A stretch of DNA of 64,000 bases from Rhexocercosporidium sp. MPI-PUGE-AT-0058 (Eukaryota > Ascomycota > Leotiomycetes > Helotiales), in the NCBI GenBank assembly GCA_020746875.1, contig JAGTJL010000006.1:1922001-1986000 (forward strand), in the 5' to 3' direction. Shown here in pieces: positions 1 to 12,592 of the stretch; within the stretch, counting starts at the first letter, position 1, and every line of letters begins with the position of its first letter. The position numbers and the translations under genes were made by a program. The notes under the pieces were generated by a model. It ran no database searches, was not told the DNA's origin, and saw only the letters and a program-made list of their open reading frames with translations.

Positions 1-1040
1 GCCACCGTCACGAGTTGCACCTCTTTCGAGTTGGTGAACAACTTGATCTCCTCCTGCGCATTGCTCACACTATACACAACATCCTTCGTGCCATGCATCC
101 ACAGCACCGGACACTTGATATCAGGCAGCCTCCTATGCAGACCATCCCGCTCACATAAATTAATCGCCGCCATCCTGAGCCGTTTCCGGCCTTCTTCGCC
201 TTGGTAATTCGCTTTGACTGTCTTGGTCCAGTATTCGCGAACGGTGGGTTCACAGTCGGTACCAAGTCCTATGTCAACCAATAAATTACAGTAGTCGTCG
301 CTGGGAGAGAAGTCGGGTGTTGCTTGGGTGGCTGTCCAGCCTGCAATGGAAGGAGTGAGTCCAGATGGTCCGTCCCAGCAGCCTAGTTTTCGAGTGCGTT
401 CGGATTCGTAATCCATGGATGAGCCGAGGGGGATGATGCCTTCTATTCTGTCGGGGGCGAGGAGAGCCATTCGGGCGGTTATCCACTTTATGGAAGTCAG
501 CCTTCCATATTCTCAAGTTTTCGGGGCTCTAGTAGGACTTCTAATCTCGGATTTTCAGATATGTCTGTGAATTCACAGCTTTCACATCTCAGACCTCCGT
601 TTGCAGGATGGAATGATTGGGACATACACCACCTTGACTGGTACCAAGAACGAATGCTTTGGGAATACCGAGAGCCTCCATGACTTGAAGATTCATGATG
701 GCCGTGTCCCAATATGTAAAGTGCTCAGAATTTGTTCTTGTCAGGCCGTGGCCGAGAAGTTCAATGGCAATGACCTTCATCTTGTCCGTAAGAGCCTTGT
801 CACTGAATTGCTTTTCGTATAAGTCGGATGTGGTAGTCATTGAATTGACTAGAATCAGGGTTGGCTTGGCAGCATCGTACTGGTGTCGCATTTGGCACCT
901 AAATGCCACAGTTAGAACAAGTAACATGAATCTTTCGCGACATGTAAATTTCGGTTTGCCTGGAATGCGTAATCGCCGATGACATACCCTGCGTCAATGC
1001 CGCCGAGGTGCGCTACACGGATTGTGTTCTTGTTACCCAT
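1..1040 (-). CDS. Alpha/beta hydrolase (3' end outside window)
   Basis: Partial gene on the minus strand; three exons: 1040-988, 898-628 and 485-1, with the C-terminus lost at the window edge. The ATG at 1040 opens MGNKNTIRVAHLGGIDAG. The first intron joins this to CQMRHQYDAAKPTLILVNSM, and the second falls directly after the nucleophile elbow GTSQGG. The G-T-S-Q-G motif, the preceding TRT...YWDTAIMN stretch and a late VLWMHGTKD (probable acid region) are the usual order in esterase or enol-lactonase-like alpha/beta hydrolases. The catalytic His would lie beyond position 1. The substrate cannot be told from sequence. No neighbour lies within 3.6 kb on the right. The family call is firm; specificity is unknown. 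Confidence 0.85.
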
Positions 1041-4000
1041 CTCGGAGTGTACTCTTTGATGGACGATGAAATTGTGTGACTTGAAAATCGGTATCGTGGT
1101 ATATGTATGAAAACGTGAAAAAAATACCCCGCAATGATGTAGGGTGCAGTGCCGAGAACCCACCAGTGTCAAGTCCCCTCAGAGACCCCGCTTAAAAGAT
1201 AATCGTCAGCTCACTCCGGGTGGGCTTTCTATTGTCCTTTCAGTCTTGAGAGCGATAGCGATAACACGAAACCCACTGGAGGCGAGCTGACGAGTATTTA
1301 CAGACAGGAGAAATAGGATATGATAGCCCAGCAGCCTAATGGCCAAAGCGAACCAGGTATCATTTGATTAGCCAATTGTTGCCTCATTCCGAAGTATTGG
1401 ACAGATGAGGAAAAGACACTTCGGGCCTCGAGTATCTCAAAGCCCAAAATATACTTCAACGGTCTCTAGCTAAAAAGTCCATCTACCAAGCTTCGGAACT
1501 GATTGCTCAGATATGCGACATGGTACTATCGTAGGTGACTTTGGCAGAAGTCGACTTCAAGCACCACGGGGTCCACCTGAAGATCCAGTGGAGTAACACG
1601 AACCAGCTGGTTGGTTACTTCAAGCGGGAAACGATGTTCATAGTGTTTTGAGGGATTAAACAAGCACAATAAGCTTCCGCCTTAGCGGTACAGCTCTGTA
1701 TCCGAGAATAGATACAGCAAACAAAAGAAAGGAAAAAGACCGTAGGGAAGCTCATTGTAAACGCGAGAATGGGAGCCTCTGTTGCTCGCTCTGAAAAAAT
1801 TCCAGTGGAGTAATTGTCTGCCAAAATTTCTCATCACTCGAGCTCTTCTCGACGGCCTGTCCATTTTCACTTGATGATGAAAAAAGCATCTGGTGAGATA
1901 AAGGAATTCCACCTGGCGTGCAGGAGTCCAATAAAGCAGCTAACATGCGTAGGAACCTTCTGATTCGTAAGTTCGGCGATCAGACTGCACATACAGTTCT
2001 TGGCAACAAATGTGGCAAAACAGTACGAGAGTAAGGCTCCCGGACATCTTTCCAAGGGATCATCTCAAAGAACACTCGAACTGATAGATTGAAGGCAGTC
2101 TCAAAGATTTTGCCAGTAGACGCGAAACTTCGGGGCCTTGCCATTCCCACCGGAGTAGCCCTAAGCATCTCTCCTAGTCCGCACGAAGTGCGAACTATTG
2201 CAAAGATTGGACGTAAAGCAACCCGGCTGATTAATCCGAAGATTTTCCCCGCTTCGACATGTCTCGCGTACAGAAACGGCTTTCATGCACCTCAACGTCA
2301 CTTCTGTGTGACCACACAATTTGGTTGCCTCGGTGGCCCATCTAGATGGCCAGACTGTAACACCGCCGTCTTGTCCAAGAAAGACCCTTGCTCGTGCTGA
2401 TAGTCTGAACGATCGCTTAATCCTGTGTGACGCAATACAAGTAAATCCCGAGTTCGCGTCGAGAGGTAAAAGGATCTGAAAGTGAGGCCATTCCAAGGAT
2501 GGAGCACCGCAAGGTTCTCGAGGAAAGGCGAAACGGTTCTGCCTATGTCGGCGCCTCGGGCAGGGCAGCTCCTCTCGTGGGACCTTCCTTCTCTTTTTCC
2601 GGGAGTGTGCCGCAAGTTGGCTGGGGTGTAACGGAGAGCCAGGTCTGGACTCCTTGAAGAACGTCGGTTTCTGGCCTGTGAGTCCGGTGAATGTGACAAA
2701 AGGGGAGGAGGGATGGAGGGATCTTCGTCGTCGAATCGGCTGGGGGCTTCGGCTTCCTCTTGCACCACGAATATTGGAGCCCTCCACCCACTCATCCCCT
2801 CTTTGGATTCGAATGCTTTGGTTGGCGGCTGAGGAGATCGGATGCCTTCACAGAACAGGCATCGTGCTGCTTGCTGCTGGTGCTGGTGCTGGTGCTGCTC
2901 GCTGCTGCCCACTGCACTGGCCAAGCTCGGGAACCAGCACTGACAAGCGTCTGGCGTCCCTTTCTGAACCAAGGCGACGGATATGATATCTGACTTTGCT
3001 GGAATGATTGCTACGGCTCAACGGCGAGCCCTCTTTCCTATTATCTTCGCAACAGAAGCGATTCTGCTGTGGTCGAGTATATATAGTTGAGGGTCTGGAC
3101 TGAGGGTCATGACAGGAGGTTTAAGTTGGGTCGGCCCAGAGTCCCTTGGTGCCAAAGTGGCGCGTTTGCAGGGATAGGCATTGGCTAGGAACGGCGCGGC
3201 AGCTGCAGACTGACGTGCCCAGTGCGTCATTGTGGGCTGGCTGCATGCGACGAGATTTTCAAGGGCACGGAGGCTTCATCAATACCAATACCTAATCGCC
3301 GGGGTGCGGTTCACATCGCGACTCGTGAGATGGGGGGAGAGAGAGATGGGGAGAGATGGGGAGAGACAGAGAGAGACGACTTTAGCCTGTCGGCGGGACT
3401 TCTCAGAGGAGATGGACGGAGGCTATATCAATCGGCAATCGAGATCCTGAGGGGATGCGATGATATGGGATGGGATGGGATGGGATGGGATGAGGGGACA
3501 GGAGAGGTCATGCCGCTATCGGATTTTGTCCTGGTCAATCTTCCAAAGTGTATGCGGCGCATGGCACTCTGCAATGCACTGCACACTGTACTGTACTGTA
3601 CTGTACTGTACACTGGGGACAGCTCGTCCCCATGATCTTGAAGCCGAAGCAGAAGCAGCCAGGATCGATGCACAGCAGCACAGTACAGTACGGAGTCTGG
3701 AGAAAGAGAGAGGGGACAGGCAGTGATGTGGAGGAACCAGAAAGAGGCTGGCCATAAGCCACAGCAGCATTGAGCCACGAGGAATTCAAAGAAGGCTTGT
3801 GTGGGGCATGTAGCCTGACCAGCCTGACCAGCCCATCCCAGCCTTTGACATTCCCTCTCCGATTAATTGTCCTACTGTATGTTCTACTACTGTACGTACG
3901 TATGTTCTAGTTCCGGACGGCGGTTCGGCTCAGTTTAACTTAGCTCTTAGCCGACTCGGCTTGGGAAGCATTCTGAGCCCTTTTACTTCTACGCAGTAAT

Positions 4001-4671
4001 TACTTATGCTCACACTTCATCCTATCCCACCATCCCACTACAGTATCCCCACCACAGCAAAACCAAACCAGAGGAAAGCCAAAAGCCAACCCTCCTCCTC
4101 CTTACCACGTACCTTCAAGCGCGCCTATTAATTAGACTAATCCCCCCCCTCCGCATTGGCGTGTCAAACTTTCCTTACTGTGCTCTCAGGTGAATACGTA
4201 TAGTTCGAACTAGTTCACTTCCTTCTCTTACTCAAGAGCCGCCTCTGTCTCGTGTCTTTGTCTCATCTCATCTCGTCTCGGTCTCCCGTTACCGAACTCG
4301 GCTCTGACTGCTTGGGACAAACACAGAGCGAAACCCAAATCTGAACCCAGACCAGCCAGACCCTCCAGACCAGCCAGAAAGTCTAGACCCATTTATTTCT
4401 GCGCCCGCACACCAGCGTCGATCCTCAACCCCACCACCACAACCACCTATCCGTCTCCCCTACCATACAAAGTACCATACCATACCATACCGTACCATAC
4501 CCATACCTACCCTGCCCACCTGCACTTTTTGCGCCTTTAAACCTCCCATCACAAACCAAGATCATAACTCACCCTTCCGACCTAGGTTCCTCACCTCGAA
4601 ATACACTTTTCCGATCTACCTCCCTCCATCAGCCAGCCACCAGATCTTTCGAGATCGAACCCCGAGTCAAG
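1041..4671. other. 3.6 kb gap, mostly upstream of ypd1
   Basis: No gene could be supported. From 1615 to 2170 there are overlapping short minus-strand open frames with no recognisable motif, and 2161-2970 is open in several frames at once, which suggests composition rather than coding. GCT/GGT-type triplets occur around 2870-2915. Pentamer repeats lie at 3465-3610 and TACCA repeats at 4473-4500. From about 4015 to 4670 the strand is C/T-rich, as in leaders of highly expressed fungal genes, and probably holds the ypd1 promoter and 5' UTR. Confidence 0.5.
3465..3610. repeat. Two pentanucleotide microsatellites
   Basis: ATGGG units repeat about five times at 3465-3492. CTGTA units repeat five times at 3586-3610, and short TACAG copies recur near 3680. 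Neither lies in a supported gene. The CTGTA tract contains GTAC palindromes and may be length-variable between strains. Confidence 0.85.
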
Positions 4672-5317
4672 ATGCCCGAATCAACCACATCCACACGTCA
4701 TGAGCCCGATGACCCTGTAGGTGCTGCTTCTGATGTTTCTGACCCCCGCTACTCCCCCTCCACCACCGCAAGAGCTGACCAAGCGCCGTTCAGAGCGAGG
4801 AGGGCTCCGTCGGTCTGCCAGATCTCGGTGACAGCATTGATGCCTTGACCTTCGAGCAAATCCTGGAGATGGACGATGATGAGGATGACCGGGACTTCAG
4901 CAAGTCGATCGTGTTCAGCTTCTTCGAGCAGGCCGAGCAAACCTTCAAGAAGATGGATGACGCACTGTGAGTTGGACGCCAACACCGTACATAAAAACAA
5001 TCAAGACAAGCTTGTTATATTTCAAACGAACAAAAATACTGACTATTTTTCTTCTTCTTGGTAGTGAGGAGAAGGATCTCGCAACTCTCTCGTCGCTTGG
5101 TCATTTCCTGAAGGGTTCCTCCGCTACGCTCGGCTTGACCAAGGTCAAGGACAGCTGTGAGAAGATCCAACACTACGGCCAGAAGAAGGATGACGAGGGT
5201 ACCGAAGACGAGCCAGACGAGGACAAGTGCTTGGAGCGAATCAAGGACACCTTGGTCACCGTCAAGGAGGAATACGCTGAGGTTGAGAAGGTCCTGAAGA
5301 AGTTCTATGCGAGCTGA
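4672..5317 (+). CDS. ypd1: Histidine phosphotransfer protein Ypd1
   Basis: Phosphorelay intermediate that passes phosphate from hybrid sensor histidine kinases to response regulators of the Ssk1 and Skn7 type, acting in the cytosol and nucleus in osmotic and oxidative stress signalling. Three exons: 4672-4716, 4794-4966 and 5065-5317, giving 156 residues. The HPt four-helix bundle covers roughly residues 33-155. The motif HFLKGSSATLGL places the phospho-accepting His at residue 86, with the Lys and Gly typical of the family right after it. An acidic, low-complexity N-tail precedes the domain, and an acidic loop (EGTEDEPDEDK) sits between late helices, as in other fungal Ypd1 proteins. Both introns are GT-AG and keep frame. 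A C/T-rich leader lies upstream. The identification is secure. Confidence 0.95.
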
Positions 5318-6243
5318 ATTGGAGGGGCACACGATCAACTCAAAAAAACATAAAAGCGCATTGATGCGGTGCCACGTTCTCACGACTGCCAAGGGGGAAG
5401 CAGCCGATGGCGCCAGACAACAAAGATTTGCCGTTGGGCCGCTTTTGCCTGGTTTTTGCGACATTGAAGCTTCACATTGGCCGAGCAGTGAACTTCTCTT
5501 ACGACAAATGCTCCATTTGGCGTTCCTGGCATGAATTTCCATTCACGGCATTGGTATATGGTTGTTCTCTTCGTTCTCAATTTTCTGCTCTGCTCTGCCC
5601 TTTACTTGTTTTTTTTTTTCGTCTTCCAGCAGATTGGTTGGATGGTTGTTCTGCTCAAGCTTACTACGGTACTTGACGTGGCCCAATAGAGGATGATGAT
5701 GATTGAATGAGTGATGATATCCCTCTGTTCCTGCAGATGAAGTACAGAGGGAGTGGTCCTTCTGGGCGAAATGCAGAACATTGACCCTCACAGATGTTCG
5801 TCTATTTCGTCTGATCTATGTTACATGTGACAGAGTTACTTGAGAGCTCAAGAACTTGCTTGTGGGCAGCAGGACAAGACTGATCGACACAACCGCACGA
5901 AGTGAGGTTTTAATGGGTCTTTCATATTTGGTGCATAGGATGTCTATCGAACCGTATTCCCTACCCCGTTCGTTCACGTCTCCACACCTAACCCCTTTCC
6001 ATATCTAAAACAACAACAGTCCATAGCCGAGCTATCTCGAAAGACCTTCCAGGTGCAGCAATCATCGGTGTAATCCAATATACTTGAATGCCTCCTTCTC
6101 CTTCGGTGATCCTTCCCCAACTTCGTGCTCCTCCTCGCGACCCTCATCAACCATGGTACAACAGGCCATGCATAGCCCGTCTGTGAGAAGTCTTTCAAGC
6201 TCAACCAACCTTTCCCACAAGGAAACATACCAGCACAACCTCT
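5318..6243. other. Gap between convergent ypd1 and the 2H phosphoesterase gene
   Basis: This stretch should hold the two facing 3' UTRs. A T-run at 5609-5618 and A-rich patches after 5340 could serve 3' end formation. Short open frames on both strands show no motif or splice continuity. Confidence 0.5.
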
Positions 6244-7071
6244 TCACGCCGGCATATCCACCTCCCCCTCAATTTCATACTCCTCCTCCCCGCTCAACCC
6301 AACCTTAGCACCCATTCTCAAAACTGCCACCCTCTCAACTCTCACACCCCTCATCCACACATAATCCTCCCACTCCTCCAGCAACTCCCTCGCATCAAAC
6401 ACCAAGCTCTCCTTCCCTCTTCCTCCTCTTCCTCCTCTTCCCCTCCCTCTTGCACCCCCCACCCTTCCTTTAACATAAACCGTATTCACAATCGTAGCAT
6501 GCAACAAAAGCGGTCTGTTCTCCGCTACCAGAAACTCCTGGAACACTTCCCGTAATTTCATACAGAATCTGTAGAGCCTTAGATCGGGATCGAGAGGCGA
6601 CGCGTAGAGAACGGATGTCTTGGAGGTGTCATGCATGCTTTGGAGGCCTTGGAGTGTTATGTGTATTGGTAGTGGACTGGGCTGTTCTTCTTGACTTTTT
6701 GACGATGTCCCATTTACCTCGGGATTTGGATCAGAACCAGCACTCTCATCACTCGTAGCCCCCTCCAATCTAATATTCGCTCCCTTCACGCCCGCCAAAA
6801 TCTCTCCCAGGTCCAACGGGTTCAGCAGGTCCAAAACCCCCTGTACCCTCTCCGGCGTAGACAAGCTCATCACGCCGAGTGTCAAATGCAGCGTTCCAAG
6901 CGGTCTGATGGCTTGTTCTGGGATTCCGTCGGATAATGAAGCGGTGTTTGGCTGGGTGGCTTTCTCTTTGAATACTGAGAGGGCTTGGTGGAGTTGCGGG
7001 CGTGAGGTGGGTGTGACGAGGGGGATAGCGAGGAAGTGCGTCAGGCGGGCTGTGGGGGTTTTTGGTGGCAT
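6244..7071 (-). CDS. 2H phosphoesterase, AKAP7/ASCC1-like (LigT fold)
   Basis: Single-exon protein of 275 residues, ATG at 7071. The N-terminus RLTHFLAIPLVTPTSRPQL matches the start of the fungal AKAP7-like 2'-5' RNA ligase-like domain. Two H-x-T motifs, HLT at residues 62-64 and HAT at 191-193, are the paired catalytic motifs of the 2H superfamily, whose members cleave or form 2'-5' or cyclic phosphodiester bonds in RNA. Residues 203-220 are an Arg-Gly run resembling an RGG box, inserted after the second motif. The linker at about 104-133 is acidic and Ser-rich and looks disordered. The gene faces away from dcl2, with 698 bp between the two start codons. The substrate is unknown; RNA end processing is the inference. 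Confidence 0.85.
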   Translation of the reverse strand: MPPKTPTARLTHFLAIPLVTPTSRPQLHQALSVFKEKATQPNTASLSDGIPEQAIRPLGTLHLTLGVMSLSTPERVQGVLDLLNPLDLGEILAGVKGANIRLEGATSDESAGSDPNPEVNGTSSKSQEEQPSPLPIHITLQGLQSMHDTSKTSVLYASPLDPDLRLYRFCMKLREVFQEFLVAENRPLLLHATIVNTVYVKGRVGGARGRGRGGRGGRGKESLVFDARELLEEWEDYVWMRGVRVERVAVLRMGAKVGLSGEEEYEIEGEVDMPA

Positions 7072-7769
7072 AGTACTGTATTTATCTCAAGTGGAGTGGA
7101 CTTGTTTTTATTTGATGTTGTTGTTATTCATCAAATCGAAGCGTGGGTACTGATGTAGGTTATGTTAAACCTCGAACCAAGCAGCTCTACAGCATTTAAA
7201 TTCCCGCGTCCATCTACTGTAATCTCGGGCCGGCCCTTCGAACCACAGGCCGATCAAACTTAAGCAAACAATCCAGCCCCTCCCTGCACATCAACCCGAC
7301 ATCATCTCATCACATCTCACATTCCAATTCCCAGCTCAGTCCCCGTTGTTTTCCTGCGTTTGTTCAAGTGCATTTGCTAGATGCGGGGGCATGCAGCTTC
7401 TCAAACGAGTGCAGGAGCGAAGCATTTTTAACTCCCGTCGCTAAACACGGGCTCCTTCCTTGCTGGAGGTAGAAGTTCGTCGTCAGGCCTTGTCTTCTCT
7501 TCTCCGACTCTTGTTAACTGCGGAACCTCTTCCTCTCTAATCTTTACAGCGCAATCAACATGTTCTGAACACAAAGACTGTGCTTCCTGTACTTTTGCTT
7601 CTTGCTTTGCTTCTATTGCCTTGCTCTTCCTTAGGTCCTGCCTTTACCTTGGTGACTGCACTCTTCTTCGTTCAGCCTCTTCAGGAAGATCTCAAAGCAG
7701 ATTTACTCTTGCCCTCATCCGCAATCTTTAGCAATCTTTAGCCCACTCCAGCAAGGAGTTATAGAAACT
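7072..7769. promoter_or_regulatory. Shared upstream region of the 2H phosphoesterase and dcl2
   Basis: A 698 bp interval between divergent start codons, so both promoters must lie here. The dcl2 side is C/T-rich from about 7480 to 7770, as in a fungal leader. No TATA box is convincing on either side. Coordinated expression is possible but only inferred from the arrangement. Confidence 0.5.
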
Positions 7770-10700
7770 ATGACAGCCATATCCAAAGCCCCCGTATCAA
7801 CAACGACCGAAACCCCAACAGCAAAGGATGAGATTGATTCCTTCCTCAGCGACAGCGATAGCCTCAAGTCCCTCGTCATTCAAGATGGACCGCCGGTTAT
7901 CAAGCCGAGACCGTATCAGAAGGAGATGTTGCAGGAGAGTCTGAAGAGGAATATCATTGTTGCTGTAAGTTCTTGGGAATGGGGTGGTTTTAGGCAGAGG
8001 TACTGATGATTGATGTGTAGATGGATACGGGGAGTGGGAAGACGCATATGTAAGTCACTTCCCGCTCGATTCTTGATCTAGTCTTCTCCACGCTGCTCTG
8101 TACTACTACCAGTTGCATGGTCATGGCTCGTACCGAGGAAGCGTACTTGGACTCCAGGCCAGGGACGGGAAGATTAAGAGCAACCGAAGATCCTACATCA
8201 TGAATGACTTGGAGTCAAAGCTATACGGGACTTCTAACTAACTCTTCAAAGTGCTGTGATGCGCATCCAACATGAGCTGGAGCACATCCCTTCACATCAG
8301 GTCAGCATATCTTCTACGTCTAGCATCTAGTAATACTCATCATCCCAGATCATTTGGTTTCTTGCTACCACTGTTGCACTCTGCGAACAACAGTACAACT
8401 ACATTACATCTCAAGTCGTTCAAGTCCAGTCCAAATTCCTTTCCGGGGCGGACAATGTCGATCGATGGACAGAACAAAAGCACTGGGATGCCATTTTGAA
8501 GAACATCCGAATCGTTGTGTCCACCTATCAAATCTTGCTGGATGCTCTCAACAATGGATTCGTGCCTATACAGTCTTTGGCCTTGATCGTTTTTGACGAA
8601 GGTACGTCCTATGCCGATTTGAGGACTTCATGAAGTTAACTTGGTAGTCCACAACTGTGTTAGCAAGCACCCAGGTGCGAAGATCATGTCCAATTTCTAC
8701 CATCCACGCAAAGCGTCTGGTCAGACAGTTCCGCATATCTTGGGACTCACTGCCTCGCCAGTCATGCGATCAAACCCGCGGTCTTTGGTCGAAATCGAGA
8801 GGACTATGGATGCCATTTGTCGGACTCCCAGCAAGCATCGTGCAGAGCTTCGGTTGGAGGTCAAGCTTCCGGTGCTGTTGCAGGTGACTTACGATGCCAC
8901 AGCAGGCATTACAGGATCTAAGTCAATCGCAAGCCTCGGAAAAGCATTTGGGGCCCTGAACATCCTGGAAGATCCATCCTTCCTGAGTCTACTGAAGAAC
9001 AACACGGAAAGGGGCCGAGCTAAGGCTCACAAAGTAAGACTGAGTGGGAATACATGGTGTTCTAGCCAGGTCAAAACCTTACATGGCACCGCGCTTAAGA
9101 TCAACCAACACCTAGGAGCTTGGGCTGCAGATTACTATATTGCCCAAGTCATTGAGAAGATCACGAAGGTTGCCACAGGAGCTAACAAGTACGGCAATGT
9201 GTGGGACGCTTCGGGTGTTGAAAAGCGGTACCTTGCTAAATCATTGCAAGACGTTGAGATCTCTCGACATGCTTGCCTTGGATTTGAAGATCTGAATTTG
9301 GTGAGCGACAAGGTCGCTAAGCTGATAGAAGTGCTTTTGCAAGAAACGGCTGGCTTTCAAGGTATTGTCTTCGTGCAGGTGAGCAAACTACATCATATCT
9401 ATTGATCAGGCTAGCAACTGCAGAAATAATTCTTCTGCAGGAAAGGGCAACAGCCTCAGTGTTGGCTCACTTGCTCTCAGTACACCCCTCCACTTCCGAT
9501 AAATTTAGGATCGGAACTATCGTTGGGACTTCGGCACATGCACAGCGTTCTCGCAACATATCTGAATTGGTCGACATTGGGGAACAGAAGCATACCATCT
9601 CAAAGTTCAGGTCTGGCAAGATCAATTTGGCCGTCGCTACTAGCGTGCTTGAAGAGGGCATCGATGTTCCAGCTTGTAATGCAGTCATTTGCTTTCAGCT
9701 GCCGGCAAATCTCAAATCATTCGTCCAAAGAAGAGGGCGGGCTAGACATCGAGATTCTAAGCTCGTCTTGATGGACTGTGCAAGCGACAAGAGTGTCGAC
9801 TGGCAACAACTTGAAGCAGACATGAAGGAGATGTACGAAGACGAGATGCGTACCTTGCAAGAGTTTCTAGTCTCGGAGGACGCTGATGAGTCTGGCACCG
9901 AGACCATGGTCTTCCGGGTCGCAGAGACTCAAGCTCTCCTTGATTTGGACAATGCCATCCCGCATCTCTACCACTTTTGCGCGAAGCTACCGCGAACCGC
10001 GTACGTTGATCCTAGACCAGAATTCATCTGCTCTCCCGATGGGAGCGGTCGTATCCGCGCCAGGGTCACTTTACCACTTTGCGTCGATCAAAGTGTCAGG
10101 GAAGCCGAAAGCAAACTTTCATGGCAAAGCGAGAAGAATGCCATGAAGGACGCTGCTTTTCAAGCATACTTTGCGCTCTACTCAGCCAAGCTCGTTAACG
10201 ACCATCTTCTACCGAGCCTGGTACACGATGATCTCCTCGCCGTGTTGAGAGCTTCTCCAACAGACACTCGAGCCTCTCTGGTGAGGGTACGCGAGCAGCT
10301 AAACCCGTGGGTTGAGGTTGCCAAGGAATGGAATAATGATTCTGTACGGCTGTACCAGAGTACGATCAAGTTTGACGACCTTGAAATTACGATGTTGCTT
10401 CCCGTTCCGATTCCACAGCTGCCACCGATCGAGGTACAGTGGGACTCTACGACTGAGTTCTCAATGCATATCACAGCAAGAACCGGAGATCCACCCACAA
10501 AGGTTGATACTTGGGCCTTACTGCAATCTGCCTTCGGGGCCAGATTTCCAATCGAGCAGAAGCCAAATGTCGTGGAATTCTCCGCCAACACAAGAGATCT
10601 GAAAGATCTGATGGGGAAGCAAGATGTACATGGTTCAAACCTTACGGCTTCAACTAACGTGGGGTTGATGCGAGACAAGCTCGATCCTCATGCAGCCTAT

Positions 10701-12592
10701 GTACTCAAAGAGTCCCTTGCCGCCAAACCAGATATCAAGCAGGTACAGAATCCATATAATGGTTACGAAATAGCTCCAGATTGCCCTCATCTTTCGCTTG
10801 TCAAGGTTCCCCGACGTGCGAACTTCGTACAAAGATTATCAACATCAAGCAATCCACCATCGAGTAAGCCATACTCTACTGTATTACCGACTGCAAGATG
10901 TACGATGGATGAAATGCCCTTCAAGTACTACCAATTCGGTCGTCTGATTCCAGTCATTATGAAGCGCTGCGAAAAGTACCTCCTCGCATCGATACTTACA
11001 AACACGATCCTCAAGGACGTTCAAATCTCAGACCTCGACCTTGTTGCAACTGCTATAAGTGCATCTAGTGCTGGCGATGAGACCAATTACCAGCGGTTGG
11101 AGTTCTTGGGGGATACAGTTTTGAAGATGTGCACTTCAGTCCAACTCATGGCTCAGTATCCACTTTGGCACGAAGGATATCTGTCAGAGATGAAAGGCCG
11201 TATGGTGAGCAACTCGAGTCTGTACACCGCTGCCATCAAGGCTGGATTGGACAGATTCATCATTACGAAGCAGTTCAATGGACATCATTGGCGACCACTC
11301 TATGTTGATGACGCCTTGCGGATATCAAATGATGGCCAAAGAGAGTTGTCCTCGAAGATTCCTGCTGATGTAGTTGAATCGCTTATCGGGGTATCTATGC
11401 TGGATGGTGGTATTCCTAAGGCTCTAATATGCCTCCAAACATTCCTTCCACGACCGGACTGGACATGGCAACCATTTGAAGCTCGCAGAATGACTCTGCT
11501 GCAACGAATCCCAGGTCAGTACATTCCACCCCAACTTGCCATCTTGAGAAATTGCTGACATGCAATATAGATGTTGAGTTACCTACTACCCTGCAACCTC
11601 TTGAAATTCTCATTGGATACACATTTCACAACAAGGGGCTTCTACTCGAAGCAATGACGCATGCTTCATGCAACTCTGGTTCCGCATCTCTTGAGCGACT
11701 CGAGTTCCTCGGCGATGCGATTCTGGACCATCTCGTCGTCGCAGCACTGTGGAACTACAACCTCTCCCACATCAAGATGCACCTTATGCGCACAGCTCTC
11801 GTCAACGCCGATATCCTCGCCTTCTTAGGTATGGAATGGTTCATCGAGCAAGAAGTTGTTGATCTCGTTTCCAATGCCGAGAGACACTTCTCACCTCGCA
11901 TGGAAGAAGTCCACAAAACAGCTCCCCTCGCGCTTTGGCAGTTCATGCGTCACGCAAGTTCTCACATCGGCACCGAACAACAAGCCACTTCTCTCCGCCA
12001 CTCAGTTATCGGCCCTCACATTCGTACTATCTTAGCGCAAGGATCTCATTACCCATGGGCTCTCCTCTCCAGACTACAAGCCCAAAAATTCTACTCCGAT
12101 ATCGTGGAGAGTCTCATTGCAGCCGTATGGATCGATTCCGGCTCTTTCGACGCTTGCAACCAGATCGTTGAGCGGATGGGGATTTTCAAACTTATGCGGA
12201 GGATGCTAGATGAGGATGTGCAGGTGTTGAACCCGAAGGAGGAGTTGGGTATGTTGGCGGATACGCAGAAGGTTAAGTATGTGGTTGCACGGGCGCCTGC
12301 TAGGGAGGAAGAGGGGAGTGGGAGTGGGGAGATGAGATTCCTCTGTTCAGTGTTTGTGGGTGAGAGGGAGGTTGTGGCTGTGAGGGATGGGGTGAGTGTT
12401 GTAGAGGTTGAGACGAGAGCTGCAGAGGAGGCTGTGAGGGTTTTGAAAGCTGAGAGGATGGAATGTGTTGATGGGGTGGGAGGGGATGGTGAGGCTGATG
12501 GTGATGAAGATGAGGATAAGGGTGAGGATGGAGTTGTGGGTGAAACTGAAATGGGAGCGGATGGAGGAGATGTCGAGATGGATGGGGCTTGA
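7770..12592 (+). CDS. dcl2: Dicer-like protein 2 (RNase III/helicase)
   Basis: Cuts long dsRNA into small RNAs for quelling and antiviral silencing. Seven exons: 7770-7964, 8021-8049, 8252-8300, 8349-8601, 8648-9378, 9441-11515 and 11572-12592, giving 1450 residues, usual for fungal DCL2. Order: DExD/H helicase with motif I MDTGSGKTH (66-74), motif II DEVHN (174-178, V where A or C is common), motif III LTAS (about 209-212), helicase C with QRRGRARH (515-522), a Dicer dimerisation region, then RNase IIIa (RLEFLGD near 971, later DVVESLIG) and RNase IIIb (RLEFLGD near 1153, later DIVESLIA). Both RNase III centres keep their acidic residues. No PAZ domain is evident, as is common in fungal DCL2. 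A low-complexity Glu/Asp/Gly tail ends the protein. Exon 2 is only 29 bp. Confidence 0.95.

Noticed and set aside
1615..2972. Several overlapping minus-strand frames up to 224 codons
   Set aside because: Open in two or three frames at once, no shared motif, no splice continuity and Arg/Ser/Pro-biased translations. Composition explains them better than coding. A decayed gene at 1750-2170 cannot be excluded.
3222..3778. Frames of 84-137 codons on both strands
   Set aside because: They run through the pentanucleotide repeats and show repeat-derived residues only.
8641..8647. Possible Dicer fragment starting at 8641
   Set aside because: Joining the exons at 8601 and 8648 gives an uninterrupted helicase with DEVHN, so the gene is not split.
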